Assembly (NCBI GenBank): GCA_947474455.1
Contig: CANJIL010000022.1
Location: 1-45,546, forward strand
Length of the DNA stretch: 45,546 nt
Direction: 5' to 3'
Origin: Hyphomonadaceae bacterium
GTDB taxonomy: Bacteria; Pseudomonadota; Alphaproteobacteria; Caulobacterales; Hyphomonadaceae
Notes under the pieces: generated by a model
Seen by the model: only the letters and a program-made list of their open reading frames with translations
What the model was told of the DNA's origin: nothing
The model's database searches: none
Position numbers and translations under genes: made by a program
In this document: positions 18,272 to 27,899 of the stretch, in pieces
Position numbering within the stretch: the stretch's first letter is position 1
Layout of the letters: each line of letters opens with the position of its first letter

Positions 18272-19582
18272 CTATTCTACATGCTCGTCATTCGCCTGCA
18301 ACGCAGCGCCGCAGAGATAGACCGAGCCGCAGATATAGATGCGCTCGACCCCGGAGCGCCGGGCCAGCGCGACCGCTTCACGCAGATCGCATGCAATCTG
18401 CGCCTTGTCGCCCAGCGTGCGGGCAATGCCCGCAACTTGGCGAGGGTCGGCCCCAGGGCCACCCTCCTGCCCGCCGCTGTCCGGCAGCGGACAAACGATC
18501 AATGCGTCGGCCGCGGGCACAAGTTCGGCCAGCACGCCTTCGACATCCTTCACCGCTTGGATGGCGAACACGATGGCCGAGCGAGCGCCCTCTTCGCCGG
18601 ATTCCCGGATGGCGGCAGCCAACGTCGCAGCCCCGCCCGGATTGTGGGCCGCGTCGATCCATACGGCGGCGTCGCCAACCAGCGGCCCCGGCTTCATGCG
18701 CTGCAGCCGCGCCGGCCATGTCGTCTCGCGAAGTCCCGCCGCCATGTGCTGCGGCGTGATGCGGGTCTCGCCGATCGCCTCCAGCGTCGCGCAAGCCGCG
18801 CCGGCATTCTGCGCCTGATGCCGGCCGCGCAAGCCAAGCCATGGGGCCCGCACGCTGAGCTCGCGCCCCTCATAGAGAAACGCCTCGCCTTCCCAGCCGG
18901 CCCGCCAGTCTATGCCCGCCTCCGAAACGACGGCCGCGGTCGTGCGCGCCTCCTCGCGCAACACGCCCAGAGCAATCGCAGGCTGCGGCGAGATGATCGC
19001 CGGCACGCCCTCGCGGAAAATCCCGGCCTTAAGCCGCGCGATGGCCGCCACGCCCGACACGCCGAACATCGTCTCATGATCGCGGCTGATCGGGGTCACC
19101 ACGGACGCAGACGGATGGCTCATCACGTTGGTCGCGTCCGTGCCACCGCCTGCGCCGACCTCGATGATGGAGATGTCGGCCGGATTGTGCGCGAACAGGC
19201 AGAATGCAGCGGCCGTCAGCGCCTCGAAATAGGTAAGGCCTTCGGTTCGCCGCCAAATGTCGGCCAGCACATCTGCCAGCGCCTCGTCCTCGACCAACCG
19301 GCCGGCGATTCGGATGCGCTCGTTCACACGGATCAGGTGCGGCGATGTAAAGACATGCACCGACAGTCCCGCCGCCTCGGCCATGGCCCGGATGAACGCG
19401 CCGGTCGATCCCTTGCCGTTTGTGCCCGTAATGTGGATCGCCCGAACAATTCGATCTTGCGGATCGCCCAGCTCAACCAGCGCCTTGCGTATATACGCCG
19501 TGCCGAAAGCGGGCGAGACGCGCCCGGTCGCGCCCTCGCGAAAGCGGTCGAGAGCAGCTTCAACGATTGCGGCGTCCGCCAA
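18272..19582 (-). CDS. folC: FolC, dihydrofolate/folylpolyglutamate synthase
   Basis: 436 residues, Mur-ligase-like ATPase that adds Glu to dihydropteroate and to folates. P-loop ITGTNGKGST at residues 51-60. TSPHLIRVNERI is the folate-binding loop, and IIEVGAGGGTDATNV holds the metal/ATP region. SRDHETMFG and the C-terminal ligase signature VWIDAAHNPGG are present. In this class the gene usually follows accD, as here, with a 228-base gap. Confidence 0.95.
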   Translation of the reverse strand: MADAAIVEAALDRFREGATGRVSPAFGTAYIRKALVELGDPQDRIVRAIHITGTNGKGSTGAFIRAMAEAAGLSVHVFTSPHLIRVNERIRIAGRLVEDEALADVLADIWRRTEGLTYFEALTAAAFCLFAHNPADISIIEVGAGGGTDATNVMSHPSASVVTPISRDHETMFGVSGVAAIARLKAGIFREGVPAIISPQPAIALGVLREEARTTAAVVSEAGIDWRAGWEGEAFLYEGRELSVRAPWLGLRGRHQAQNAGAACATLEAIGETRITPQHMAAGLRETTWPARLQRMKPGPLVGDAAVWIDAAHNPGGAATLAAAIRESGEEGARSAIVFAIQAVKDVEGVLAELVPAADALIVCPLPDSGGQEGGPGADPRQVAGIARTLGDKAQIACDLREAVALARRSGVERIYICGSVYLCGAALQANDEHVE

Positions 19583-19674
19583 ATCATTTCTCCGCGCCTG
19601 CGGCGCAATCCGGGATGATGCTCTTTACGAGCAAACCAACTCCCAGTGTAGAGAGAAATCAGGCGGTCCCAACA

Positions 19675-19712
19675 GCTTCATTCCCGCCGAAGCCGGAAGG
19701 GCGAAGCGCGGC
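19675..19712. repeat. Imperfect 'CATTCCCGCCGA' extragenic repeat, copy 1
   Basis: The stretch starting TTCATTCCCGCCGAAGCCGG shares its core with a second intergenic stretch at about 24045-24090 (GTCATTCCCGCCGAGCCG). Such CATTCCCGC...GCGGGAA units are common dispersed palindromes. It lies in the gap between accD and folC. Confidence 0.4.
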
Positions 19713-19810
19713 GCCTAGAGGTCTTCAACCGTGAACACGGCTTCCAGGTTCCGGCTCACGCGCTCCGCGCGTATCTGGAACGACGGTGAAATGTAGATAT
19801 CCCTGCAGCC

Positions 19811-20713
19811 CTACTTTGCCGCGGCGACTTCATCCGCGGGCTGAGCTTTCGAGCGGCGGCCGCGCGCGGGGGGCATCAGCATGCCGAGGATCGCGCCAAC
19901 GGTCGGCGTCAGCTCCTTGCGGGAGCAGACGATGTCGACCATCCCGCGCTCGCGCAGGAATTCCGAACGCTGGAAGCCTTCTGGAAGTTTCTCGCGGATC
20001 GTCGCTTCGATCACACGCGGGCCGGTGAAGGCCAGCTGTGCGCCCGGCTCGGCGATCTGCACATCGCCCAGCATTGCGTAGGACGCCAGCACGCCGCCCG
20101 ACGTCGGATCGGACAGGATGACGATGTAGGGAAGCCTGGCGCGCTTCACGTCCTGGATCGCCAGCACCGTGCGCGGCATCTGCATCAGCGCGAACGAAGA
20201 CTCCTGCATGCGCGCGCCGCCCGAAGCGGTGACAACGATCAACGCGGCCTTGCGCGCCACGGCCGTCTCGGCCGCCTTTATGAAGGCCTCGCCAGCCGCC
20301 ATGCCCAGCGATCCGCCCATGAAGGCGAAGTCCTGGACGAGGATCACTGCCTTGCGCCCGTTGATCTCGCCATGGGCCGCAACCATGCAGTCCTCACGGC
20401 CCGTCTTGGCCTTCGCGGCCTTAAGACGGTCGGTGTAGCGTTTGTCGTCCTTGAACTTCAGCGGGTCGCGCATGACCGGCGGCATCGGGATCTCAGTCCA
20501 CAGCCCCCCGTCGAACATGTATTTGAAGCGCTGCTCGGGGCTGATGCGCATGTGTGCGCCCGACTGCGTCACCCAGTAGGCGCTCTCGAGCTCCTGTCGG
20601 TAAACCAGTTCGCCGGTCTTGGGGCATTTGACCCAGAGGCTGTCGCCTTCGGTGTCATCCTTCTTGGCGAAGATGGACTTGAGGCCAGGAGGAAGATTGG
20701 TGAGCCAGTTCAA
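19811..20713 (-). CDS. accD: AccD, acetyl-CoA carboxylase carboxyltransferase beta subunit (no zinc ribbon)
   Basis: 300 residues, makes malonyl-CoA with AccA, AccB and AccC. Crotonase-like core motifs: ASGGARMQES near residue 163, LSDPTSGGVLASYAMLGD, and AFTGPRVIEATIREKLPEGFQ. The N-terminal C4 zinc ribbon of the E. coli protein has decayed: only the first Cys remains in LWVKCPKTGELVY and the second pair reads VTQSGAH. Loss of the ribbon is typical of alphaproteobacterial AccD. The start is TTG at 20713, overlapping the trpA stop as TTGA, with GGAG 7 bases upstream, so translation is probably coupled to trpA. Confidence 0.94.
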   Translation of the reverse strand: MNWLTNLPPGLKSIFAKKDDTEGDSLWVKCPKTGELVYRQELESAYWVTQSGAHMRISPEQRFKYMFDGGLWTEIPMPPVMRDPLKFKDDKRYTDRLKAAKAKTGREDCMVAAHGEINGRKAVILVQDFAFMGGSLGMAAGEAFIKAAETAVARKAALIVVTASGGARMQESSFALMQMPRTVLAIQDVKRARLPYIVILSDPTSGGVLASYAMLGDVQIAEPGAQLAFTGPRVIEATIREKLPEGFQRSEFLRERGMVDIVCSRKELTPTVGAILGMLMPPARGRRSKAQPADEVAAAK

Positions 20714-21549
20714 TGCGCACTCCGTACTGTACGGGCGGTGATTATGGCGTTTGACAGTGACTTTGCAACCACACTTATTCGCTTGACAGATGACGCTGGA
20801 TCGCCCAGGTCCACTGCCGCCCGAACTTCCTCAACCAGCGCCGACCCTACGACCACCCCGTCTGAAATACGCGCAAAAGCGGCCGCTTGATCCGGGGTGC
20901 GGACGCCAAAACCAACCGCCACGGGGAGTTTCGAGATCCGCCGTGCGCGCTCGACGCCGGCGGCAATGTCCGCCTCCGTTCCCACGCCCGCGCCGGTCAC
21001 GCCCGCAACTGAGACGTAATAGACGAAGCCAGAAGACCCGTTGCCCACTGTTTCCATACGCTTTTCGGTCGTGGTGGGCGTCGCCAGACGGATCACGGCA
21101 AGACCAAGCGCAGCCAGCTCCGTGCGCAACGGCGCATCTTCCTCAGGGGGTAAATCGACAGTGATCACGCCATCCACTCCCGCGTCCGCAGCCGCCCGTG
21201 CAAAAGTGGCAAAGCCCATACGGTGGATCGGGTTCGCATAACCCATCACGATCAGAGGTGTGGAAGTGTTAACAGAGCGGAAACGTCGCGCGATTTCTAA
21301 CGTAACTGTAAGATTACCGCCAGCCTTCAACGCACGCAGCGCTGCTTTCTGAATCGCCACACCATCGGCCATAGGATCGGTGAAGGGCGCGCCCAACTCG
21401 ATGATGTCAGCGCCAGCCTCCGATAATGACAGGAGATTCTGGTAGGACGTCTCGATGTCCGGGTCAGCCGCCATCAGATACGCCACGAAGGCGGCGCGGC
21501 CTTCCCTGGCGCAGGATGCGAATGTCGCGGATATGCGGTCGGCGGTCAT
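20710..21549 (-). CDS. trpA: Tryptophan synthase alpha chain
   Basis: 279 residues, TIM barrel. Cleaves indole-3-glycerol phosphate to indole, which is channelled to TrpB. Catalytic acids are in place: Glu in DIIELGAPFTDP (equivalent to Glu49) and Asp in PMADGVAIQ (equivalent to Asp60). The phosphate-binding loop is VGFGVRTPDQ with GVVVGSALVE. It is separated from trpB by a broken GFA-family gene and overlaps accD by 4 bases. Confidence 0.96.
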   Translation of the reverse strand: MTADRISATFASCAREGRAAFVAYLMAADPDIETSYQNLLSLSEAGADIIELGAPFTDPMADGVAIQKAALRALKAGGNLTVTLEIARRFRSVNTSTPLIVMGYANPIHRMGFATFARAAADAGVDGVITVDLPPEEDAPLRTELAALGLAVIRLATPTTTEKRMETVGNGSSGFVYYVSVAGVTGAGVGTEADIAAGVERARRISKLPVAVGFGVRTPDQAAAFARISDGVVVGSALVEEVRAAVDLGDPASSVKRISVVAKSLSNAIITARTVRSAH

Positions 21550-21651
21550 TTGAGACGGGAAGCGCTTCTAAAGGGACCTGGCGAAAGCACGTGTGTCTGG
21601 AGCCCCATCGGGGCTGAAGCGTGGCTGAATACCCGAAATCGCCCCGGCACC

Positions 21652-22056
21652 CTACCCCTCCCGGCGCTTCCCGATGCCGCACTGCAACAAAGCGGGAACA
21701 AGCGTTTGGCTAAAGCCTCGCCCCGTCGAATTTCTGGATGTCCGCTTATCAATATCAACATCCGGCAGGCAGCGCAGGTTGATCGCCACCATCTGCTTGC
21801 CGTATGGCGCGACGCCGCCTTGCGTGGTGATAGCGCAATTGGCCCAGAAGTAGTGATTGATGAGCTGCTTGTTGAACCGATAGACCGACACGTCCTTCCG
21901 CGGCGTCTTCACCGGGAACTTGTCCGGCGTCGCAAACGCCAGCCTATGCTCCTCCTGGCGGCAGCACGAACAGTTGCACACCGGCGCGGATGGGAATTCC
22001 CCATCCACCTAGATGGCGAAATTTCTGCAACGGCAGCTGCCGGCGTGTGTGGTCAA
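21652..22056 (-). pseudogene. GFA-family (Gfa/DUF636) gene interrupted by an in-frame TAG
   Basis: The frame reads [15 protein letters not shown], a TAG at 22009-22011, then VDGEFPSAPVCNCSCCR and on to NLRCLPDVDID. Both halves match the zinc-binding GFA fold (normally GSCHCG...CNCSxCR...FCxxCG...INVRC), so one gene has been split by a nonsense codon after residue 15. One zinc cysteine of the FCxxCG pair is also lost (YFWANC). The TTG start at 22056 overlaps the trpB TGA as TTGA, so it was once coupled to trpB. A GTG right after the stop could restart translation of a 118-residue fragment lacking the first Cys pair. Intact relatives have been linked to glutathione/formaldehyde chemistry, mostly without proof. 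Confidence 0.78.
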
Positions 22057-23294
22057 ATCTTCATTCCCAGATGCCCAGCCACAGCGAAGATATCCTTGTC
22101 GCCCCGGCCGCACATGTTCATCACGATCAGCCCGTCCTTGCCGAGCTCCTTCGCGATATCGCCCACTCGCGCCAGCGCATGCGCCGGCTCAAGCGCGGGG
22201 ATGATGCCTTCGAGCTTCGTACAGAGCTGGAACGCATCCAGCGCTTCCTTGTCAGTGCAGGTGCGGTAGGTCGCCCTGCCCGCCTCGTAGAGGAAGGAAT
22301 GCTCGGGCCCGATGCCCGGATAGTCGAGCCCGGCCGAGATCGAGTGCGCGTCGATGATCTGGCCGTTGTCGTCCTGCAGCAGATAGGTGCGGTTGCCATG
22401 CAGGATGCCCGGCTGCCCGCCTGATAGCGACGCGGCATGCATCGGCGTATCGACGCCATGCCCGCCAGCTTCGACGCCGATCATCTTCACCGACTCATCT
22501 TCAAGGAAGGGATGGAACAGCCCGATCGCGTTCGAGCCGCCGCCGATCGCCGCGACCAAAACATCCGGCAGCCGCCCTTCGGCTTTCAGGATCTGCTCGC
22601 GAGCCTCGCGCCCGATCACGCTCTGGAAGTCACGCACCAGCATCGGATAGGGATGCGGCCCGGCCGCGGTGCCGATCACATAGAACGTCGTCGCGACATT
22701 GGTGACCCAATCCCGAAGGGCCTCATTCATCGCATCCTTCAGCGTGCCCGTGCCCGCCGACACCGGCACAATCTCCGCGCCGAGCAGACGCATGCGGAAC
22801 ACATTCGGCTTCTGCCGCTCGACATCCGTCTCGCCCATGAACACGACGCACGGCAGGCCGAAGCGTGCGCAAATCGTGGCCGTCGCCACGCCATGCTGTC
22901 CGGCCCCTGTCTCCGCGATGATCCGCGTCTTGCCCATCCGCCGCGCCAGCAGGACCTGGCCGATGCAGTTGTTGATCTTGTGCGCACCAGTGTGGTTGAG
23001 CTCGTCGCGCTTGAAATAGATCTTCGCGCCGCCGAAATGCTTCGTCAGCCGCTCGGCGTAATACATGGGGCTTGGCCGCCCAACATAGTGCTCCAGCAGC
23101 CAGTCGAACTCTTCCTGGAATTTCGGGTCCGCCTTGGCCCGCGCGTATTCCTGCTCGAGCTCGAGCACCAACGGCATCAGCGTCTCTGGCACATATCGTC
23201 CGCCAAACTCGCCGAAGCGGCCATTTGCGTCGGGCCACTGGCTCCAGGAATTGGGCGGCGGCGTCTTGGATCTGGGTTGGGCTGCGTTTGTCAT
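22053..23294 (-). CDS. trpB: Tryptophan synthase beta chain
   Basis: 413 residues, PLP enzyme joining indole and serine. PLP lysine in [11 protein letters not shown] (Lys106). [13 protein letters not shown] is the substrate carboxylate loop, GGGSNAIG the phosphate-binding loop. Start set at 23294 (MTNAAQPR), since family sequence starts soon after ([14 protein letters not shown]). In-frame starts further up, at 23342 and 23387, give a non-conserved extension. Confidence 0.96.
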   Translation of the reverse strand: MTNAAQPRSKTPPPNSWSQWPDANGRFGEFGGRYVPETLMPLVLELEQEYARAKADPKFQEEFDWLLEHYVGRPSPMYYAERLTKHFGGAKIYFKRDELNHTGAHKINNCIGQVLLARRMGKTRIIAETGAGQHGVATATICARFGLPCVVFMGETDVERQKPNVFRMRLLGAEIVPVSAGTGTLKDAMNEALRDWVTNVATTFYVIGTAAGPHPYPMLVRDFQSVIGREAREQILKAEGRLPDVLVAAIGGGSNAIGLFHPFLEDESVKMIGVEAGGHGVDTPMHAASLSGGQPGILHGNRTYLLQDDNGQIIDAHSISAGLDYPGIGPEHSFLYEAGRATYRTCTDKEALDAFQLCTKLEGIIPALEPAHALARVGDIAKELGKDGLIVMNMCGRGDKDIFAVAGHLGMKI

Positions 23295-23411
23295 CGCGTC
23301 CCGATAAACCGCCTTTCCCTCCCCAACAAGTCGGCAGGGCATGCGAAACGGTTCAGGTCCACGATTTCGACCGTAGGTCGCGGTCACTTGAGGCCGATCG
23401 AAGCCGTCGGG

Positions 23412-23597
23412 CTATTCCTCGTCGGCCTCGTCTTCTTCTTCGCCCGCATCTTCATCCTCGTCCTCGTCCTCGTCTTCATCCTCGTCCTCGTCTTCATCCT
23501 CGTCCTCGGGCGTCGCGAGCAGAGGATCGGCCGGAGGCGCGGCGCGCAGCACCGCGAAGGGCAAAGGAGTCGGGATGGCTTCGGGGATGAGGGACAC
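23412..23597 (-). CDS. Small acidic protein with a Glu-Asp repeat tail
   Basis: Possible 61-residue protein starting at GTG 23597 (MSLIPEAIPTPLPFAVLRAA), with AAGGAA 6-7 bases upstream. An ATG at 23642 would add 15 residues. After a short hydrophobic, proline-containing part comes an alternating Glu-Asp run of about 20 residues and a second acidic cluster. The DNA under the run is a tandem repeat (18-base unit built of TCCTCG and TCTTCA), prone to slippage. It sits between trpF and trpB on the same strand, 117 bases before trpB. I do not recognise a family. Confidence 0.45.
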   Translation of the reverse strand: MSLIPEAIPTPLPFAVLRAAPPADPLLATPEDEDEDEDEDEDEDEDEDEDAGEEEDEADEE

Positions 23598-23698
23598 GAG
23601 GCTTCCTTTATATGACACGGCGAATCGCCAGAAGTATTGCATGTCTAGTTAGCTCGCATGTGACAGGAAGAAAGGATCGCCCCCGCATCCGCCCGCCG

Positions 23699-24022
23699 CT
23701 AGGGTTCACCAAACACAGGACAGCTGCATGCGATATTTCGATTCAGTTCGCGTAGGTGAGTGGGGTCCACGGTCAGTGCACGGGTGAAGGAGCCGCCCAT
23801 TGTCTTGTAGGCGGCGATCAGCGTGCGGAGACGCTCGTTGATCTGGCGGTTCATACGCTGCTGGCGTTGCTGGATCGTCAGCATCATCAGGACGCGGATG
23901 CCGACCCCGATCAAGGCGAAAAGCGCGATCGCGAGGACCGAGAGTAGGATGCCCAGCCACGACGTGCGGGTCGGGCCCTGGCGGGGGATGACCGCCAGCA
24001 AGGCGGCGGAATGGGTCGCCAC
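23699..24022 (-). CDS. Small membrane-anchored protein, probably C-terminally truncated
   Basis: 107 residues from GTG 24022; earlier starts up to 24112 run into a repeat element. One membrane helix (WLGILLSVLAIALFALIGVGI) is followed by a charged, helical stretch, QQRMNRQINERLRTLIAAYK, then TMGGSF and VDPTHLRELN. From memory, small proteins of unknown function with this MNRQINERLRxLIAAYKxxGGSF block usually continue well past the DPTHLR motif. Here the frame ends with an unrelated tail (IACSCPVFGEP), suggesting a truncated remnant. No function assigned. Confidence 0.45.
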   Translation of the reverse strand: MATHSAALLAVIPRQGPTRTSWLGILLSVLAIALFALIGVGIRVLMMLTIQQRQQRMNRQINERLRTLIAAYKTMGGSFTRALTVDPTHLRELNRNIACSCPVFGEP

Positions 24023-24044
24023 TCGAACGACGCCTGGCTCACCG

Positions 24045-24095
24045 TCATTCCCGCCGAGCCGAGAAGCCGCGCGGAGCGGGAACCCCGGAGCTGCA
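24045..24095. repeat. Imperfect 'CATTCCCGCCGA' extragenic repeat, copy 2
   Basis: GTCATTCCCGCCGAGCCGAG followed by GCGGAGCGGGAACCCCGG: an inverted repeat (CATTCCCGC / GCGGGAA) sharing its left core with the element at about 19675. It lies between trpF and the small membrane protein gene. Confidence 0.45.
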
Positions 24096-24155
24096 ATCAT
24101 AGGCGCCCGCATCCTCCGGCTTCGGAGTCTCCGCTACCTCGGAAAGGCAGCTGGC

Positions 24156-24815
24156 TTACCCCGCCCCCTTTGCCGCCTCGATGAAGGCGTCGACCTTCGC
24201 CTTGTCCTTCACACCGGGACTCGCCTCGACGCCGGACGAGACATCGACCGCAGCCGCGCCGCTCTTCCAAATCGCCTCGGCGACGTTCTCCGCCGTAAGG
24301 CCGCCCGAAAGTGTCCAGTCCTCATGATCGTTCACGCGGAAGCCCTTGAGGATTGACCAGTCGAAACTGCGGCCATGCCCGCCCTCGCGATCCGCACCCT
24401 TGGGCGGCTTGGCGTCGAACAGGAAAGCATCCGCAGCCCCGAACTCCGGGACTTCTTCGAGGTCGCGCTTCGAGACGACGCCCAGCGCCTTGATGACTGG
24501 CACAAGCGGATGCTTTCGCGCGAAAGCCGCAACCGCCGCCGGGCTCTCCTTGCCGTGCAGCTGCACAGCGCCGATCTCAGGAGTTTCGCGGATCAGCTGG
24601 TCGAGCCAGAGAATGTCAGCGGTCGCCACCACCCACGGTTCGGCCCCAAGCTCGGCGGCACGGCGGATCAGCGCCTGAGCCTTTTCGAAAGAGACAAAAC
24701 GCGGGCTCGTGTCCACCAGCACGAAGCCGACCATGTCGGCTCCGGCGGCGATTGCCATCTCAAGGTCTGATTCGCTGGTGAGACCACAGATCTTTACGCT
24801 GATCATCTTCGCCAT
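24156..24815 (-). CDS. trpF: Phosphoribosylanthranilate isomerase
   Basis: 219 residues, TIM barrel, third step of tryptophan synthesis. General base Cys in VKICGLT (residue 10) and general acid Asp in AFLFDAK near residue 132. AVQLHGKE and the phosphate loops LSGGLTAENV and AAVDVSSGVE are present. It lies downstream of the mscL terminator on the same strand, so it probably has its own promoter. trpB and trpA follow after two small genes. Confidence 0.96.
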   Translation of the reverse strand: MAKMISVKICGLTSESDLEMAIAAGADMVGFVLVDTSPRFVSFEKAQALIRRAAELGAEPWVVATADILWLDQLIRETPEIGAVQLHGKESPAAVAAFARKHPLVPVIKALGVVSKRDLEEVPEFGAADAFLFDAKPPKGADREGGHGRSFDWSILKGFRVNDHEDWTLSGGLTAENVAEAIWKSGAAAVDVSSGVEASPGVKDKAKVDAFIEAAKGAG

Positions 24816-24859
24816 CCGGCGGCCTGGGCACTTGTATTTACAGCGTTTTTTATGCCAGG

Positions 24860-24896
24860 AGAAAACAGAAAGGGCGGCGCTAAGGCCGCCCCTTCC
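24860..24896 (-). terminator. Rho-independent terminator after mscL
   Basis: On the minus strand GGGCGGC, a 6-base loop, then GCCGCCC, followed by TTTCTGTTTTC. It lies 40-70 bases after the mscL stop and before trpF, separating the two transcripts. Confidence 0.75.
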
Positions 24897-24932
24897 TTAC
24901 GCCACTAACTCTACTCAGATGGCCCGGATACC

Positions 24933-25346
24933 CTACCGGCCCTTCGCGAGCAAGTCCCTGATCTCGGACAGGAGTTTCTCCTGTGCGGGCGTCTCCGGCG
25001 GCGGCGCCGGCGCTTCTTCCTGCTTCCGTTTCAGCTGGTTCATTCCCTTGATCAGAATGAACAGTGCGAACGCCACGATGATGAAGTTGATCACCAGGTT
25101 GACGAACACGCCGTACCGGATCTCGACTGCCGGGATCGCGGCGGCGTCAGGACCCGTGGCCGCCGGCTTCAGCACATAGGACAGATCCTTGAAGTCCATG
25201 CCCCCGGTCACATAGCCGATGATCGGCATGATGATATCGTTGACCAGCGAGTTAACAATCGCGCCGAAGGCGGCGCCGATGATGATGCCGACCGCCAAGT
25301 CTACGACATTGCCGCGCATCGCGAATTCGCGAAATTCCTTAAACAC
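24933..25346 (-). CDS. mscL: MscL, large-conductance mechanosensitive channel
   Basis: 137 residues from GTG 25346 ([20 protein letters not shown]), with GAGGGAAAG upstream. The longer reading to 25448 adds a non-conserved tail. Two membrane helices: [19 protein letters not shown], the glycine-rich pore helix, and [22 protein letters not shown]. The amphipathic N-terminus (FKEF) and a C-terminal helix ([13 protein letters not shown]) that packs as a bundle are present. Protects the cell from osmotic downshock. Confidence 0.95.
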   Translation of the reverse strand: MFKEFREFAMRGNVVDLAVGIIIGAAFGAIVNSLVNDIIMPIIGYVTGGMDFKDLSYVLKPAATGPDAAAIPAVEIRYGVFVNLVINFIIVAFALFILIKGMNQLKRKQEEAPAPPPETPAQEKLLSEIRDLLAKGR

Positions 25347-25456
25347 TCGGCTTTCCCTCTGTGACCCGACGCCGTACGCGCCGCTGCAGTGTCTCATACG
25401 AGACCGATGCGTCAAATCTGAATCAGGCGGGCAGCCATGCTTTGGCAAAAAAGCCG

Positions 25457-25759
25457 TCAGTCGCGATCTTCGGGGTCGTGGCCATTGTTTAGCCGCGAGC
25501 GCAGCTCCTTGCCCGCCTTGAAGAAGGGAACATGCTTGGCCTCTACGGAAACCGCATTCCCGGTGCGCGGGTTGCGCCCCGTGCGGGCGTCCCGCTTGCG
25601 CACGGAGAACGCGCCGAAGCCCCGCAGCTCCACACGATCCCCCCGCTCCAGGGCGGCGGCTATCTCGTCGAAAATGACGTCGACGATCCTCTCGACCTCA
25701 CGCCCTTTGAGCGTGGGGTTCTCTTCAGCCAGTCGGGCGATGAGCTCTGAACGCAGCAT
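25457..25759 (-). CDS. ihfB: Integration host factor beta subunit
   Basis: 100 residues, HU/IHF family DNA-bending protein. [15 protein letters not shown] starts the dimer helix. [25 protein letters not shown] is the DNA-binding beta arm with the intercalating proline in RNPRTG. The short acidic tail (GHDPEDRD) is typical. It follows rpsA, as in many proteobacteria, but with a terminator between them, so it needs its own promoter in the 220-base gap. Confidence 0.94.
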   Translation of the reverse strand: MLRSELIARLAEENPTLKGREVERIVDVIFDEIAAALERGDRVELRGFGAFSVRKRDARTGRNPRTGNAVSVEAKHVPFFKAGKELRSRLNNGHDPEDRD

Positions 25760-25976
25760 GTGGGGAAATTCGCGCTAACCCGAGCCAAAGACAAGAGTTT
25801 TTCGCAAACAACCTTGCGAGGGACAGAGCGTTCCTGTCCCGTATTGATCCAGACGCTGTCATAAACCGCTGTTTCGCCGCTTGGGCGAGCTATCGAGCCG
25901 GTCCGGACCTGAGAATAAGCGCTCAAAAGGCGATTTCGAGCCAGGCGCAATTCGCACGCCCCTTCAGCAGATCATC

Positions 25977-26013
25977 ACCAAAAAGCAGAACGCCCCCGCT
26001 TTCGCGAGGGCGT
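25977..26013 (-). terminator. Rho-independent terminator after rpsA
   Basis: Minus-strand hairpin ACGCCCTCGC-GAAA-GCGGGGGCGT with a stable GNRA-type tetraloop, then TCTGCTTTTTGG. It sits 27 bases beyond the rpsA stop. Confidence 0.85.
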
Positions 26014-26039
26014 CCCACAAACACAAACAGACAAGACGA

Positions 26040-27731
26040 CTAGTCGTCCTTCTTCTGACCCTTGAGGGCGGCGCCGAGAATGTCGCCCAAGGAAGCGCCC
26101 GAGTCAGCCGAACCATACTGTTCGACAGCCTCCTTCTCGTCGCGGATCTCCATCGCCTTGATCGAAAGGCCGACCTTGCGGGCGGCCTTGTCGAACGCTG
26201 TCACCAGCGCGTCGACCTTCTCGCCGACAGCATAACGCTCGGGGCGCTGCTCCTGGCGGTCGCGCGAGAGATCGCCCTTGCGGATGAACGCTTTCATCGC
26301 GCCGTCCGCGATGGAGACTTCGATGCCGCCCGAGGTCACTTCCGTCACCGTGCCGGTGACGATCGAGTTCTTGCGCAAGTCGATGGCTTCCGTGGGGTCC
26401 TGGCTGAGCTGCTTGACGCCCAGCGAGATACGCTCCTTCTCGATGTCCACATCGAGAACGCGCGCCTTCACCGTATCGCCCTTGTTGTACTTCTTGATGG
26501 CCTCCTCGCCAGCGACGTTCCAGTCGATGTCGTTGATGTGGACCATACCGTCGAGATCCGGACCGAGGCCAATGAACAGGCCGAACTCGGTGATGCCGCG
26601 GACTTCGCCTTCTATGTTCGTGCCGACCGGATGCTCGGCAATGAAGGCTTCCCACGGATTGTTCATGACCTGCTTGAGGCCGAGCGAGATGCGGCGCTTC
26701 TCGGCGTCGACATCCAGAACCATGACGTCCACTTCCTGGCTGGACGAGATGATCTTGCCGGGATGCACGTTCTTCTTGGTCCAGCTCATTTCGGAGACGT
26801 GGATCAGGCCTTCGACGCCGTCTTCCAGTTCAACGAACGCGCCGTAGTCGGTGATGTTCGTCACGCGGCCCGTGAGCTTGGCGCCCACCGGGTATTTCGC
26901 GGCGACGCCATCCCACGGATCGGTCGCCAGCTGTTTCATGCCGAGCGAGATGCGCTGGGTTTCCGGGTTGATTTTGATGATCTGGACTTCGACTTCCTGG
27001 CCAACTTCCACAACTTGCGACGGGTGCGAAACGCGCTTCCAGCTCATGTCGGTGACGTGCAACAGGCCGTCGATGCCGCCCAAGTCCACGAACGCGCCGT
27101 AGTCCGTGATGTTCTTGACGACGCCGCGGCGCTTCTCGCCCTCGGCCATGTTGCCGACGATCTCGGCACGCTGCTCTGCGCGCGACTCTTCGAGAACGGC
27201 ACGGCGCGAGACAACGATGTTGCCGCGCGGACGGTCCATCTTGAGGATGGCGAACGGTTGCGCCTGGCCCATCAGCGGACCGACGTCGCGGATCGGACGG
27301 ATGTCGACTTGGCTTCCCGGCAGAAAGGCGTTGACGCCGCCGAGATCGACGGTGAAGCCGCCTTTGACACGGCCCACGATCGAGCCCTTCACGGTCTCTT
27401 TCTTCTCGTGCAGGCGCTCAAGGCGCGTCCAGGCTTCTTCGCGTTTCGCCTTGTCGCGAGACAGCACCGCATCGCCGAGCGCGTTCTCGATGCGCTCCAG
27501 GTAGACTTCGACGATGGAGCCGACAGTCGGCGCAGTTTCGTCGGCGGCGAATTCGCGGGTGGGAATGCGACCTTCGGTCTTGAGGCCAACGTCGACCGTG
27601 ATGAAATCATTTCCGACGGCGGTGACAGTTGCGGGAACGACCCGCCCTTCGATCATGGCCGATCCGGAGAAGCTCTCATCGAACAGAGCGGCAAAATCGT
27701 CGGTGGTGGGGTTCATTTGGGCGACAGGCAT
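26040..27731 (-). CDS. rpsA: 30S ribosomal protein S1
   Basis: 563 residues, RNA-binding protein that brings mRNA to the 30S subunit. Six S1 OB-fold repeats are visible. The later ones carry the clear signature [21 protein letters not shown] (residues about 200-221), [20 protein letters not shown] and [20 protein letters not shown]. Start set at 27731 ([13 protein letters not shown]) because GGAG lies 5 bases upstream; 27716 is an internal ATG. Upstream cmk and downstream ihfB match the usual order. Confidence 0.97.
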   Translation of the reverse strand: MPVAQMNPTTDDFAALFDESFSGSAMIEGRVVPATVTAVGNDFITVDVGLKTEGRIPTREFAADETAPTVGSIVEVYLERIENALGDAVLSRDKAKREEAWTRLERLHEKKETVKGSIVGRVKGGFTVDLGGVNAFLPGSQVDIRPIRDVGPLMGQAQPFAILKMDRPRGNIVVSRRAVLEESRAEQRAEIVGNMAEGEKRRGVVKNITDYGAFVDLGGIDGLLHVTDMSWKRVSHPSQVVEVGQEVEVQIIKINPETQRISLGMKQLATDPWDGVAAKYPVGAKLTGRVTNITDYGAFVELEDGVEGLIHVSEMSWTKKNVHPGKIISSSQEVDVMVLDVDAEKRRISLGLKQVMNNPWEAFIAEHPVGTNIEGEVRGITEFGLFIGLGPDLDGMVHINDIDWNVAGEEAIKKYNKGDTVKARVLDVDIEKERISLGVKQLSQDPTEAIDLRKNSIVTGTVTEVTSGGIEVSIADGAMKAFIRKGDLSRDRQEQRPERYAVGEKVDALVTAFDKAARKVGLSIKAMEIRDEKEAVEQYGSADSGASLGDILGAALKGQKKDD

Positions 27732-27899
27732 CAAAGCTCCAAAAGGGTTAGTCGTTACGGGCCAACCGGCTCATCCGGCGGACTCGCCGCGGGATGCGGC
27801 GTGAATTCTGAATTTTCGCCAGGATCAGGGTGGGATTTCGCGGGCATCTACCGGTCAGACCGGCGCGCTCACGAGGCTGTCCACAAGGCGAGAGCGGGT

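Noticed and set aside
19811-20713. Loss of the AccD zinc ribbon as a novel defect
   Set aside because: The catalytic core is intact, and absence of the cysteines is the usual state in alphaproteobacterial AccD.
23440-23515. Short tandem repeat resembling a CRISPR array
   Set aside because: Units are 18 bases, contiguous and without spacers; they encode a Glu-Asp run.
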